DNA of 64,000 nt from Lachnospiraceae bacterium (GCA_022781925.1 JALESO010000017.1:62001-126000), one strand, 5' to 3'. Positions 55,857-64,000 are shown, numbered from the stretch's first letter. The notes: generated from the sequence alone by a model not told the origin. Made by a program: numbers and translations.

Positions 55857-56339
55857 CTATGCGTCTTTTTTGCTCTGACCTCCTGCCAGTTCTCTGTATT
55901 CCGGTTTGTAGTTGTTTGCGCCTTCCGGAATCAGGGCCAGCAGACCGTACAGTTCCAGATCTTCCATTTCTTTGATCACATCCGGTCCGACTTTTGTCAG
56001 TGCTTCGCCTTCTTCTTCCGGTGTCATATGTGCGTATTCCAGCACTTCTGCCACATCTGTCGTACTGTCAAGCTCGCCAACAATACGTTTCGGCCGGAAG
56101 GCTTTCGCAGAGATCACGGCTGCAATAAAGCAGCCGGCAATCCCTACAAAAAGAGCATATCCTTTCGCAAGATTCTCTTCAATCGTTCCCATGCTCATGA
56201 AGATCTTACGTCCGATCAGGTAGAAAACCATAGTAAAAATAACCCCTAAGATAATGGATATCGCCAATTCCTTGATATTAACGGTATCTCCCCATACTTC
56301 CGTCAACACTTTCTGTTTTTTCTCAGGTTCAGTATTCAT
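55857..56339 (-). CDS. Two-TM membrane protein, probable TctB-like partner
   Basis: A 160-residue protein with two hydrophobic segments (about residues 22-43 and 60-80) followed by an acidic soluble C-terminus. It starts 13 bp upstream of the TctA-like gene, the position of TctB in other operons, though standard TctB has four segments. GGAGG before the ATG. Presumed small membrane subunit of the transporter; no sequence motif proves it. Confidence 0.55.
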   Translation of the reverse strand: MNTEPEKKQKVLTEVWGDTVNIKELAISIILGVIFTMVFYLIGRKIFMSMGTIEENLAKGYALFVGIAGCFIAAVISAKAFRPKRIVGELDSTTDVAEVLEYAHMTPEEEGEALTKVGPDVIKEMEDLELYGLLALIPEGANNYKPEYRELAGGQSKKDA

Positions 56340-56387
56340 AAATACGCTCCTCCTGTATGTTCTGTTTTATTTTAAATGTGTCACATA

Positions 56388-57650
56388 TTATTTGCTGTAT
56401 TTTTCAAACAGCTCCTGTGCATATTCCAGACGGACTTTTTTCTCAGAAACCATCTGTTTTACGATTGCTTCCAGAACTTCGCCTTTGGCACCTACGGTAG
56501 AAGCCAGGTTTCTTGCATGCAGTGACATATGTCCTCGCTGGATACCTTCTGTAGCAAGTGCTTTCATCGCTGCCATATTGTTTGCCAGACCAACTGCTGC
56601 AATAATCTGTCCCAGTTCTGCTGCTGTCTTAATTCCAAGCATTTTTACAGCCACCTGTGCGGTCGGATGAATTTTTGTCGCTCCACCTACTAAACCAACA
56701 GCCATCGGCATTTCAATGGTTCCAACCAAATCGCCGTTTGCGTCTTTCTCCCAGGTTGTCAGGGATGTGTATCTGCCGTTTCTGCTTGCATAGGAATGTG
56801 CACCTGACTCAATGGCACGGGTATCATTTCCTGTAGCCAGAACAACCGGGATAATTCCGTTCATAATACCTTTGTTGTGTGTTGCTGCACGATATGGATC
56901 TGCTGCTGCAAATGCGTAAGCGTTCAGCATCTTATCTACTACTTCCTCGCCGCCGATTGCTTCTTTTTTGAATACGGCACGGGCTGTTACCAGTCTGTGA
57001 TCTGCAAGGTTGGATAAAATACGAAGTTCTGCAGTTCCTCCGGTGATTTCCTCCAGATACGGTGCTACTGCTTCAGCCATTGTGTTAACTGCATTCGCAC
57101 CCATAGCATCTAAGGTGTCAACTAGCAGATGAACGATCACCATTGGGCCAACCATGGAATCAATGACACGTACTTCCACGTCTCTTGCTCCGCCGCCAAA
57201 TTTTACAAGTACCGGATCTTTCTCATTACACTTCTGAATGATCTCATCTTTGTGCTCCAGAATGATGCTCTTTGCTGCAAATGGGGTCGGAACATTTAGA
57301 AGCTGAATCTGAGAGATCATAACTGTTCCGGAAGAATGTGTGGTAAATCCACCGCCAACGCGCGCCATTTTTGCTGCGTTTGTGCAGGCTGCAACAACGG
57401 AAGGCTCCTCAGAAACCATCGGGATAACATAATCTTTGCCGTTGATCTGGAAATTGATTGCCACACCAAGTGGAAGTGCAAAACGTCCGATTACGTTCTC
57501 GATCATATGATCTGCTTTATCCATATCCAAACTATCTGCATCCTGCAGCACTTTCTGATCTTCTTCTGTCAGGTTTGCAAACTCTGCAACCTCTTTCATT
57601 CTGTCCTCAACTGATAATTTGAAAAATCCTGAATATTTACTTGTTTTCAT
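56388..57650 (-). CDS. mvaA: Class II (degradative-type) HMG-CoA reductase
   Basis: A 420-residue class II enzyme, close along its whole length to Pseudomonas mevalonii MvaA as I recall it. Catalytic residues are visible: Glu82 in EEPS, Lys260 in ATHNKGIMNG, Asp276 in TGND and His378 in SLHARN. FQINGKD, DAMGANAVNTMAEA and GLVGGATKIHP are further family blocks. In the degradative direction it turns mevalonate, CoA and 2 NAD+ into HMG-CoA. Neighbouring lyase-like and transporter genes and the absence of mevalonate kinase genes favour catabolism. AGGAG 9 nt before the ATG. Confidence 0.93.
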   Translation of the reverse strand: MKTSKYSGFFKLSVEDRMKEVAEFANLTEEDQKVLQDADSLDMDKADHMIENVIGRFALPLGVAINFQINGKDYVIPMVSEEPSVVAACTNAAKMARVGGGFTTHSSGTVMISQIQLLNVPTPFAAKSIILEHKDEIIQKCNEKDPVLVKFGGGARDVEVRVIDSMVGPMVIVHLLVDTLDAMGANAVNTMAEAVAPYLEEITGGTAELRILSNLADHRLVTARAVFKKEAIGGEEVVDKMLNAYAFAAADPYRAATHNKGIMNGIIPVVLATGNDTRAIESGAHSYASRNGRYTSLTTWEKDANGDLVGTIEMPMAVGLVGGATKIHPTAQVAVKMLGIKTAAELGQIIAAVGLANNMAAMKALATEGIQRGHMSLHARNLASTVGAKGEVLEAIVKQMVSEKKVRLEYAQELFEKYSK

Positions 57651-57755
57651 TGTCTTATTCTCCTTTACCCTTACCGATACAAATTACTGATGTATTTCTC
57701 TCTATCGTTTCTAAAATTTATAAATGATTTTCTGTTTCTTGTCTCTCTTAAAACA

Positions 57756-58718
57756 CTATCGAATGGAACTCGTAAATGAACTTAATTCTCTTCCCAGAAT
57801 ACGTTCTACCATTGTTGCTATTTTATAACATTTCTGTTCGTCAATTCCAGTCTCGATTCCCATCTGATTCAGCATCGTCACAAAATCACAGGTCTCTACC
57901 AGACCGGTTCTGCGTGTGTCAAAATAGTAATCTCCGATACCTTTTACCGGAACGTTATCAACAATATTTGCCACCTGACCGCCAATGCCGCCCATAGAAC
58001 AGTCAAACATGGTCACACCGGCTTCCATTGCCGCATAATAAGCAGTTAAGCCCATGCCTCTGATATCATGTACATGGAAACTGTGTGCGGATGTATCCGG
58101 ATATTTCTCCAATACTGTGGAAAAATATTCAAATACTTTCGCAGGATCTGCAATTCCATCCGGATCGGAATGTTCAATCTCATCAAATCCGATATCAAAA
58201 CATCTGTCACAGAATTCATAGGCCTTTTCCAACGGCACTTCCCCCTGAATCGGACAACCGAAAATGGTACCGATGTTTGCAAATACTTTTTTAACCCCAT
58301 GATCATGTAAAAATTTTACATTCTTTTCAGCTTCTGCAAACAGTTCTTCGTGTGTACGGTTCATATTTTTTCTGGCATATGCTTCACTGGTTGCAAGCTG
58401 CCCGCATAAAACACGGTCAATCTGTGCTCCGTCTTCCAGTGCCTGAACGGTACGCTCGCACGCTTTTGTATTCAATGCCAATACTGTGTACTCTACATTT
58501 TCATTCTTTGGCAGACCTTTCAGAACCGCCTCGATGTCTTTAAACTGCGGAACATATTTTATATGACTGAAGGTTCCGACTTCAAACTTGGTAAATCCCG
58601 CATCAATCAGTTTGTTTGCGATCCAGAGCTTTGCTTCTGTCGGTACAAACATTTCCTCATGCTGGAAACCATCTCTTAAAGTAACATCCATTACTTCCAC
58701 TTTTTTTGGTAGTTTCAT
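57756..58718 (-). CDS. HMG-CoA lyase-like DRE-TIM metallolyase
   Basis: A 320-residue member of the HMG-CoA lyase/DRE-TIM family. MDVTLRDGFQHEE supplies the catalytic Arg15-Asp16, FSHIKYVPQ matches the lyase FVSPKWVPQ block, FGCPIQGEVP is conserved, and His215/His217 in HVHD bind the metal. The lyase signature GLGGCPYA reads GGIGGQVANI, so the usual active-site Cys is Gln248. It should still cleave HMG-CoA or a close 3-hydroxyacyl-CoA; the changed residue leaves specificity open. First gene of the operon, behind a sigma-54 promoter. Confidence 0.8.
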   Translation of the reverse strand: MKLPKKVEVMDVTLRDGFQHEEMFVPTEAKLWIANKLIDAGFTKFEVGTFSHIKYVPQFKDIEAVLKGLPKNENVEYTVLALNTKACERTVQALEDGAQIDRVLCGQLATSEAYARKNMNRTHEELFAEAEKNVKFLHDHGVKKVFANIGTIFGCPIQGEVPLEKAYEFCDRCFDIGFDEIEHSDPDGIADPAKVFEYFSTVLEKYPDTSAHSFHVHDIRGMGLTAYYAAMEAGVTMFDCSMGGIGGQVANIVDNVPVKGIGDYYFDTRRTGLVETCDFVTMLNQMGIETGIDEQKCYKIATMVERILGRELSSFTSSIR

Positions 58719-58767
58719 CTGATCTTCTCCTTTTCTATCTTCCTGCAGGTTTGTGACCTATTATATC

Positions 58768-58782
58768 GCAAAGCCGATGCCA
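58768..58782 (-). promoter_or_regulatory. Sigma-54 (-24/-12) promoter of the mevalonate-type operon
   Basis: Minus strand TGGCATCGGCTTTGC: the -24 GG and -12 GC are 10 nt apart as required, and the -12 TTGC is intact. It lies about 50 bp upstream of the lyase-like gene and near a sigma-54 activator gene. Confidence 0.8.
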
Positions 58783-58942
58783 GTTTTGTTGTGATATCTG
58801 GCAAATATATGAATTATGCTCATTTATGTTTGTTTTACTTCAAAAAGCAGGCATAATCAATTCATTTTTCGTGTTTTTGAGATTAAAAAAGGAATATGAC
58901 AATTCCATCATATCCCTTTCTGAACTATATTCGTTTTTACGC

Positions 58943-59010
58943 AGTGTCATTTTTGGCACTTATCTTTGTACGCAAGTGTCATTATTGGCACGCATGCCAT
59001 TTATGGCACT
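58943..59010. promoter_or_regulatory. Three upstream activator palindromes (UAS)
   Basis: Three 18-nt copies of GTGYCA-N4/5-TGGCAC: AGTGTCATTTTTGGCACT (58943-58960), AGTGTCATTATTGGCACG (58975-58992) and CATGCCATTTATGGCACT (58993-59010). They lie about 160-240 bp upstream of the sigma-54 promoter, the usual enhancer distance. Confidence 0.8.
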
Positions 59011-59039
59011 AACCTGTCTTTTATGCATATTTTTTCAAC

Positions 59040-60623
59040 TCAGGACAATCCATACTCTGACAGTTTCCGGTAAAACGTCCGTCTGGATACTTTCAGTTCC
59101 TGAATTACCGCATTGCGATCTCCATGGCATCGTTCCAATGCCGCCGCGATCACATGTTTCTCATAAGCCTCCACCTGTTCCTTCAGACTGTCAAAATACA
59201 TACCGTCTTCCAGCATGGAAAAATCCTTTGTCTGCACATCCTGCTGCACGGTTTCTACCGCAGCAACACCGGAGATATGTTCCGGCAAATCTCCCGCGCC
59301 AATGGAATCCGACATCGTCAGCACCACTGCACTTTCCACCACATTTCGCAGTTCACGGACATTTCCCGGCCATTTATAATTCATCAATGCCTGATACGCA
59401 CTTTCTTTCAGATGTTTTTCTTTCTGATATTTGTGATTAAATGTATCCAGAAATTCATTTGCCAGCAAAATCACATCACTACCACGTTTTCTGAGAGGCG
59501 GTATCTCAATGGAGATAACATTCAAACGAAAATACAGATCCATTCGAAAGGTTCCATCCTCAATCATCTGTTCCAATGGCTGATTGGTCGCCGCGATCAC
59601 TCGCACATCAATTGGAATATTTTTCTGTCCACCTACTTTTTCAATCTCACCTTCCTGAAGCACGCGCAGCAATTTTGCCTGCATTGCCATCGGCAGATCA
59701 CCGATCTCATCCAGAAAAATCGTTCCGCCATGAGCCAATTCAAATTTTCCGGCACGGCCGCCTTTTTTTGCTCCGGTAAAAGAACCTTCCTCGTAACCAA
59801 ACAATTCACTCTCGATCAATGCTTCCGGAATTGCTGCACAATTTACCTTAATAAATGGCTGATTCCTTCTGGCACTGTTTTCCTGTACGATCTTGCAGAT
59901 GACTTCTTTACCAGTTCCGTTCTCGCCACGAATCAACACTGACGCATCCGTAGACGCCACCATCATCGATTTTCGAATGCAGTTCAGATAGACTTCACTC
60001 TCACCGATAATATGATTTGTTTTCAGGAAATCCCTGGCACGAATCTCCTGATTATATTCCTCTGCCACCTGGGAAATACGCTGCACCTCACTGGTCAGAT
60101 GATTCAATTCTGTAATATCCGTAAACAGGGAACATGCCCCAATGAACTCTCCCTGCTGATACAACGGAAACATATTTACCGACACATATTTCTGCACGGA
60201 CTGGATCAGCTGTTTTTCCCGCCGTTTTGGTTGCTGCGTTTCCAACACTTCCAGAAGTGCCGCATCCTTTTCAATCTGATTCATGTAACGCCCAATAATT
60301 TTTCCCGGAGCCACATTCAAAATATCCGAATACGCCGGATTTACATAAAAAATTCGACTTTCCCTGTCAACCGCAATGACACCGATATTCAAATGTTCCA
60401 GAATCTGAGCCATATCCATCGATTGGTTCCATTGATAGATAAACCGAAGCCGCTCTGCCTGAATTGCACCAAGCATTTCGCCATGTTCATCCACAATACC
60501 GATATATTTTTCTTCTGTATTTAGTACACGCTGGTCAATATCCCTAATTCGAATTCCTGCCGGAAGAAAACTCTTTGTCTCAACATTCTTTCGATTCGGG
60601 TTCATAAAGCGCGTAATTTCCAT
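59040..60623 (-). CDS. Sigma-54-dependent transcriptional activator with PAS domain
   Basis: A 527-residue enhancer-binding protein. A PAS sensor spans about residues 75-190 (IGVIAVDRESRIFYVNPAYSDIL). The AAA+ domain follows from about 210 to 435, with Walker A GENGTGKE, the sigma-54 contact loop GSFTGA (usually GAFTGA) and Walker B GGTIFLDEIGDLP. A Fis-type HTH ends the chain (NAVIQELKVSRRTFYRKLSEYG). The N-terminal 70 residues may be a remnant sensor. It lies directly upstream of the operon it probably activates, with three palindromes in the gap. Confidence 0.92.
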   Translation of the reverse strand: MEITRFMNPNRKNVETKSFLPAGIRIRDIDQRVLNTEEKYIGIVDEHGEMLGAIQAERLRFIYQWNQSMDMAQILEHLNIGVIAVDRESRIFYVNPAYSDILNVAPGKIIGRYMNQIEKDAALLEVLETQQPKRREKQLIQSVQKYVSVNMFPLYQQGEFIGACSLFTDITELNHLTSEVQRISQVAEEYNQEIRARDFLKTNHIIGESEVYLNCIRKSMMVASTDASVLIRGENGTGKEVICKIVQENSARRNQPFIKVNCAAIPEALIESELFGYEEGSFTGAKKGGRAGKFELAHGGTIFLDEIGDLPMAMQAKLLRVLQEGEIEKVGGQKNIPIDVRVIAATNQPLEQMIEDGTFRMDLYFRLNVISIEIPPLRKRGSDVILLANEFLDTFNHKYQKEKHLKESAYQALMNYKWPGNVRELRNVVESAVVLTMSDSIGAGDLPEHISGVAAVETVQQDVQTKDFSMLEDGMYFDSLKEQVEAYEKHVIAAALERCHGDRNAVIQELKVSRRTFYRKLSEYGLS

Positions 60624-60668
60624 TGTTTCCCACCAACTTTCTATCTTCTGCCTTATCCGCTCTTAGTG

Positions 60669-61847
60669 TTACCACAACTTTAACAGTCGGATTGCTTTCC
60701 CCGCCAGCTTATACGTCACGTTTTCCAGTTCTTTTGACGCATTCTTTAATTCTTTTCGGATAGGAATCCCCTGCGGACAGTGCTGCTCACATTTGCCGCA
60801 GCCCACGCACTGGGAAGCACTGGTGGGTGTCTGCCGGAAGATCGTACACTGCATATATCCCTTCCGCGCCGTCTTCTTATTCTCACTGTAAATCAGGTTG
60901 TAAAAACTGAAGGTGCCCGGGATATCTACATTTTTCGGACATGGCATGCAATAGCCACAGCCGGTGCAGCCCACCTTCATGCTGTGATTGATCGCATCCT
61001 TTAATTCATTGACAAAGGCCGTCTCTTCTGCTGTAAAGGCTCCCGCTTTCGTCTCCGATGCGATCCGGCAGTTCTCCCGCACCATCTCAATGGAATTCAT
61101 ACCGGACAGCACCGTCGTCACCTCCGGCTGGTTCCAGAGCCAGCGAAATGCCCACTCTGCCGCACTGCGTCCGGATGGATGCGCTGCCACCTTCTGTTTT
61201 GCTTCCTCCGGCAATAAATTTACCAGCTTACCGCCCCGCAGCGGCTCCATGATCATCACCGGAAGTCCCTTTGACGCAGCATACTGCAGACCCTTTCGTC
61301 CTGCCTGACTGTTTTCATCCAGATAATTATACTGGATCATGCAAAAATCCCAGTCATAGGCATCCACCAGCTCACAGAAATCCTCTGTATTTCCATGATA
61401 GGAAAATCCGATCCGGTGAACCTCCCCGGAAGCTTTCTTCTTTGCGATCCAGTTCTCGATGCCAAGGCCTTTTAATTTTTCCCACGTTTCCAGATTGGTC
61501 AGCATGTGCATCAGGTAAAAATCAATGTAATTTGTCCGCAGTCTGCGCAACTGCTCCTGAAAAGTCTTTTCCAGACCTGCCGCAGACTTGATCAGGTAAT
61601 GCGGCAGTTTATCCGCGATATAAATCTGCTCCCGGCAGTGATTTTTCTCAAAAATCTTTCCCATGGCTTCTTCGCTGCCGCTGTAAATATAAGCCGTGTC
61701 AAAATAGTTGACACCCAGCTTCATGGCTTCCAGGATCTCTGCCTCTGCTTTTTCCAGATTGATCTTTCCGTTTTCCTTTGTGAAACGCATACAACCAAAG
61801 GCCAGCATGGAAACCGGATGTTTTTCTTTGTCATATCGATATTGCAT
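60669..61847 (-). CDS. Aldo/keto reductase with [4Fe-4S] ferredoxin domain (second)
   Basis: About 392 residues. AKR tetrad segments are present (YFDTAYIYSGSE, ADKLPHY, LMHMLTN), and the C-terminus has CTGCGYCMPCP and CVGCGKCEQHCP for two [4Fe-4S] clusters. It is a distant paralogue of the protein at 51179-52300 and shares GxxVTTVLSGMxSxE. Two adjacent ATG codons lie at 61850 and 61847; AGGAG sits 7 nt before the second, which I chose. Substrate unknown. Confidence 0.88.
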   Translation of the reverse strand: MQYRYDKEKHPVSMLAFGCMRFTKENGKINLEKAEAEILEAMKLGVNYFDTAYIYSGSEEAMGKIFEKNHCREQIYIADKLPHYLIKSAAGLEKTFQEQLRRLRTNYIDFYLMHMLTNLETWEKLKGLGIENWIAKKKASGEVHRIGFSYHGNTEDFCELVDAYDWDFCMIQYNYLDENSQAGRKGLQYAASKGLPVMIMEPLRGGKLVNLLPEEAKQKVAAHPSGRSAAEWAFRWLWNQPEVTTVLSGMNSIEMVRENCRIASETKAGAFTAEETAFVNELKDAINHSMKVGCTGCGYCMPCPKNVDIPGTFSFYNLIYSENKKTARKGYMQCTIFRQTPTSASQCVGCGKCEQHCPQGIPIRKELKNASKELENVTYKLAGKAIRLLKLW

Positions 61848-61861
61848 CATTATTCTCCTGT

Positions 61862-62872
61862 TCATGAACTTTCATTCTTTTTTCTGTTTCCATAATACGG
61901 GATCGCAATCTTCCGCAACAGCCGCTCAAATCCATTCCAGGAAAGCCCTAAGGTCAATCCTACCGTGATCAGCAGCTGCCACCCGATTTTATTAAACAAC
62001 CAATCATTTAATGGCGTATACATCAGGATCAGAATAATGATAGAATGTAGTAAATATACGCTCAGCGTATTTTTTCCAACGGTCTCGATCACAGGCAGCC
62101 GTTTCGTGGGCACCCAGACAATCAGGATCCAGATCCACAGAAATGCGATCATCCATGCCAGGATACGTGTGTACCAGGTATACATGCCACCATTGAAACT
62201 TTCCGTTCCCCAGAACAGCTTCCGGCTGCTGAGCTCCCCTGCCAGAATAAAACCGGTAACGATACAGACTGCCAGAATCGCCGTGGCAACCTTTGATTCC
62301 TTTGGATTCCATTTTTTCCCATAGTTCAGAAAAAAGTGACCGTCCTTTTCGTAATATCCTGCCAGGAAAAACGGCAGGAAATTCATGATCCGTGACATTG
62401 CCATAAAATTGTCCGTGTCCGGATTATATCCGATCACAATGCCAAGCACCATGGACAGGATCAGATATGCCACCCGATGCCGTTTGTTTTTCGTATCAAA
62501 TACCGGGAGCAGCAGCTGATAGATGATCATCGCCATCAGATACCATAAGGTCCAGCGCGGTGTAAAAAACTGCATGTCGATTTTCACCGGATGCCCCCAC
62601 TTGATACTGTCCAGTATAAAATCCAGCAGGAAACGAAGCAGCTGAAAGACCATATATAATGGAAAAATCCTGGACAAAATTTTCTTTGGTTCCACCCGGG
62701 CAAAATAGCCGGATATAAAAATAAATGCAGGCATATGAAAACTGAAAATGATCTTATATAAAATATCTACCTGCGGTGTGTCTGCAAAGGTACTGATCAT
62801 ATGTCCGAACACCACCAGAAAAATCAGTAACGCCTTGATATTATCGAAATGATAATTTCTTTCCCCTGTTAT
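61862..62872 (-). CDS. Acyltransferase 3 family membrane protein with an ATA start
   Basis: About 336 residues, a family 3 membrane acyltransferase (OatA/fucose O-acetylase-like) with ten or so membrane segments, YNPDTDNFMAMSRIMNFLPFFLAGYY and a C-terminal IETVGKNTLSVYLLHS block. The first recognised helix is NYHFDNIKALLIFLVVFGHM. Only GTG at 62815 is available as a standard start, which would cut this helix in half. An ATA at 62872, 9 nt after GGAG, gives the typical N-terminus TGERNYHF. So it either uses a rare AUA start or has lost its ATG. Confidence 0.75.
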   Translation of the reverse strand: MTGERNYHFDNIKALLIFLVVFGHMISTFADTPQVDILYKIIFSFHMPAFIFISGYFARVEPKKILSRIFPLYMVFQLLRFLLDFILDSIKWGHPVKIDMQFFTPRWTLWYLMAMIIYQLLLPVFDTKNKRHRVAYLILSMVLGIVIGYNPDTDNFMAMSRIMNFLPFFLAGYYEKDGHFFLNYGKKWNPKESKVATAILAVCIVTGFILAGELSSRKLFWGTESFNGGMYTWYTRILAWMIAFLWIWILIVWVPTKRLPVIETVGKNTLSVYLLHSIIILILMYTPLNDWLFNKIGWQLLITVGLTLGLSWNGFERLLRKIAIPYYGNRKKNESS

Positions 62873-63021
62873 GTCAGTTCACTCCCATTCTTTCTATAAT
62901 GATTATAATCATTTTATATTGGAAAATTTCCGTATTATTTTTCATCTGTACATCTAAGAAAGTATACCGTCTTTTGATGAAAATCGCAAGTTCAAGAAGT
63001 ATCGCCCATAAACGGGTTTTG

Positions 63022-63048
63022 TTAGCACTCATTTAAAAAGAGTGCTAA
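63022..63048 (+). promoter_or_regulatory. CIRCE element (HrcA operator)
   Basis: TTAGCACTC - 9 nt - GAGTGCTAA, a perfect CIRCE inverted repeat, ending 8 nt upstream of the htpG -35. Confidence 0.95.
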
Positions 63049-63055
63049 TTTTCTA

Positions 63056-63084
63056 TTGACTTTTCATTTTTGGAGTATTATAGT
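63056..63084 (+). promoter_or_regulatory. htpG promoter
   Basis: -35 TTGACT (63056-63061), 17-nt spacer, -10 TATAGT (63079-63084), about 100 nt before the ATG. Confidence 0.75.
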
Positions 63085-63184
63085 GTATTTATGCTTTCAG
63101 AGATTCCTATTTTTTATCAGAATTTCTGAACCGAATATGTCAATTTTTCAAAAATATCTATAAAAAGAAACAGGAGTGATAAGT

Positions 63185-64000
63185 ATGAGTAACAAACACG
63201 GAAGTCTTTCCATCAACAGTGACAACATTTTTCCGATCATCAAAAAATGGCTGTATTCCGATCATGATATCTTCTATCGTGAGCTTGTATCCAACGGATG
63301 TGATGCCATCACAAAGCTGAAAAAACTGGATATGATGGGCGAATATACACTGCCGGATGATTACGAAGCAAAAGTGGAAGTACGTGTCAACCCGACAGAG
63401 AAAACCTTAAAATTCATTGATAACGGTCTTGGTATGACTGCCGATGAAGTAGAAGAATATATCAACCAGATTGCATTTTCCGGAGCAACCGATTTCCTTG
63501 AGAAATACAAAGACAAATCCAACGACGATCAGATCATCGGTCATTTCGGACTTGGTTTCTACTCCGCATTTATGGTAGCGGATGAAGTTCATATCGATAC
63601 CCTCTCCTATCAGGATGGTGCCACACCGGTTCACTGGGAATGTGACGGCGGTACAGAGTTCGATATGAAAGACGGTAACAAGACAACCGTTGGTACCGAG
63701 ATCACCTTATTCTTAAATGAAGATTGTCTGGAGTTCGCCAACGAATACCGTGCAAAAGAAGTCCTGACCAAATACTGCTCTTTCATGCCGACAGAGATCT
63801 ATCTCGTAAACGAAACTGCCGAGCCGGAGTATGAGACCATTCTCCCAGAAGAGAAAACAGACAAAGACACCGTCATTGAGACCATCATCGAAGAAGCCAA
63901 AACAGAAGAAAAAGAAAACGAGAACGGCGAAAAAGAGGTTGTAGAAGTATCTCCGCGTACCGAGAAATTAAAAATCTTAAAACGCCCGGTTCCGATCAAC
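63185..64000 (+). CDS. htpG: HtpG (Hsp90) chaperone, 5' part
   Basis: The window ends inside this gene; 272 codons are visible. The GHKL ATPase domain is recognisable: YRELVSNGCDAITKL (N box with the ATP-binding Asn), FIDNGLGMT (the DxGxG loop) and IIGHFGLGFYSAFMVAD. The normal ELISNASDA reads ELVSNGCDA. AGGAG lies 9 nt before the ATG at 63185. An acidic linker with Glu and Lys repeats is reached near codon 235. The CIRCE element upstream points to HrcA heat-shock control. Confidence 0.95.
   Translation, partial: MSNKHGSLSINSDNIFPIIKKWLYSDHDIFYRELVSNGCDAITKLKKLDMMGEYTLPDDYEAKVEVRVNPTEKTLKFIDNGLGMTADEVEEYINQIAFSGATDFLEKYKDKSNDDQIIGHFGLGFYSAFMVADEVHIDTLSYQDGATPVHWECDGGTEFDMKDGNKTTVGTEITLFLNEDCLEFANEYRAKEVLTKYCSFMPTEIYLVNETAEPEYETILPEEKTDKDTVIETIIEEAKTEEKENENGEKEVVEVSPRTEKLKILKRPVPIN

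Overview
The window looks like a chromosomal segment of a strictly anaerobic gut-type Firmicute, most likely a Lachnospiraceae (Clostridia). The basis is moderate GC content, strong AGGAGG ribosome binding sites, TTGNNN-17-TANNNT promoters, glycyl radical and molybdenum enzymes, ferredoxin-type aldo/keto reductases, a giant 2-hydroxyacyl-CoA dehydratase-type activase and a CIRCE element. The genus is not determined. I see no rRNA, tRNA, CRISPR array, prophage or insertion sequence. Most genes lie on the minus strand, and many starts here were moved to an internal ATG (or GTG) with a proper Shine-Dalgarno.

1-3.7 kb: a LIV-type binding lipoprotein, a small membrane protein and threonine synthase. 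3.7-26.6 kb: a large accessory catabolic region. It holds molybdenum cofactor genes (moaA, moaC, a MoeA-like protein with a Cys-rich tail, a MOSC-MogA fusion, mocA), a domain-swapped XdhC, a three-subunit xanthine-dehydrogenase-family hydroxylase, two PucR regulators and a GntR/FCD regulator. It also holds a ten-gene operon with two metallo-beta-lactamase-fold hydrolases, a YczE-like membrane protein, a 3-hydroxyacyl-CoA dehydrogenase, a transketolase-C-like small protein, a glycyl radical enzyme (GRE) split into a 755-residue core and a separate 100-residue glycyl radical subunit, its activase, and a zinc alcohol dehydrogenase. Near-identical AT-rich sites with the core ATTATCGAT precede the GntR gene, the cofactor operons, the hydroxylase operon and the GRE operon. 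I infer one regulon and one pathway in which a molybdenum hydroxylase and a split GRE act on an unknown substrate.

26.8-32.5 kb: branched-chain amino acid genes (leuCD, ilvNC), a HAD phosphatase and an NCS2 permease. The promoter/leader blocks of thrC and leuC are close copies of each other. 32.6-35.6 kb: two esterases and an ATP-grasp ligase on the plus strand. 35.7-40.9 kb: an ABC export system with two paralogous lipoproteins and two ABC-2-type membrane proteins. 41-46.5 kb: a MocR regulator, glnS, a rhomboid-like protein, a LysM protein and a JAB-domain gene with a 59-residue partner. 46.7-54.4 kb: a 1419-residue activase/dehydratase fusion, an aldo/keto reductase, a HipA-like kinase and an unknown protein.

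54.5-60.6 kb: a probable mevalonate-catabolic operon with a TctA-like permease, a two-TM partner, class II HMG-CoA reductase and an HMG-CoA-lyase-like enzyme. It is preceded by a well-formed sigma-54 promoter, three upstream palindromes and a sigma-54 activator gene. 60.6-64 kb: a second ferredoxin aldo/keto reductase, an acyltransferase whose natural start reads ATA instead of ATG, and the 5' part of htpG behind a perfect CIRCE element.
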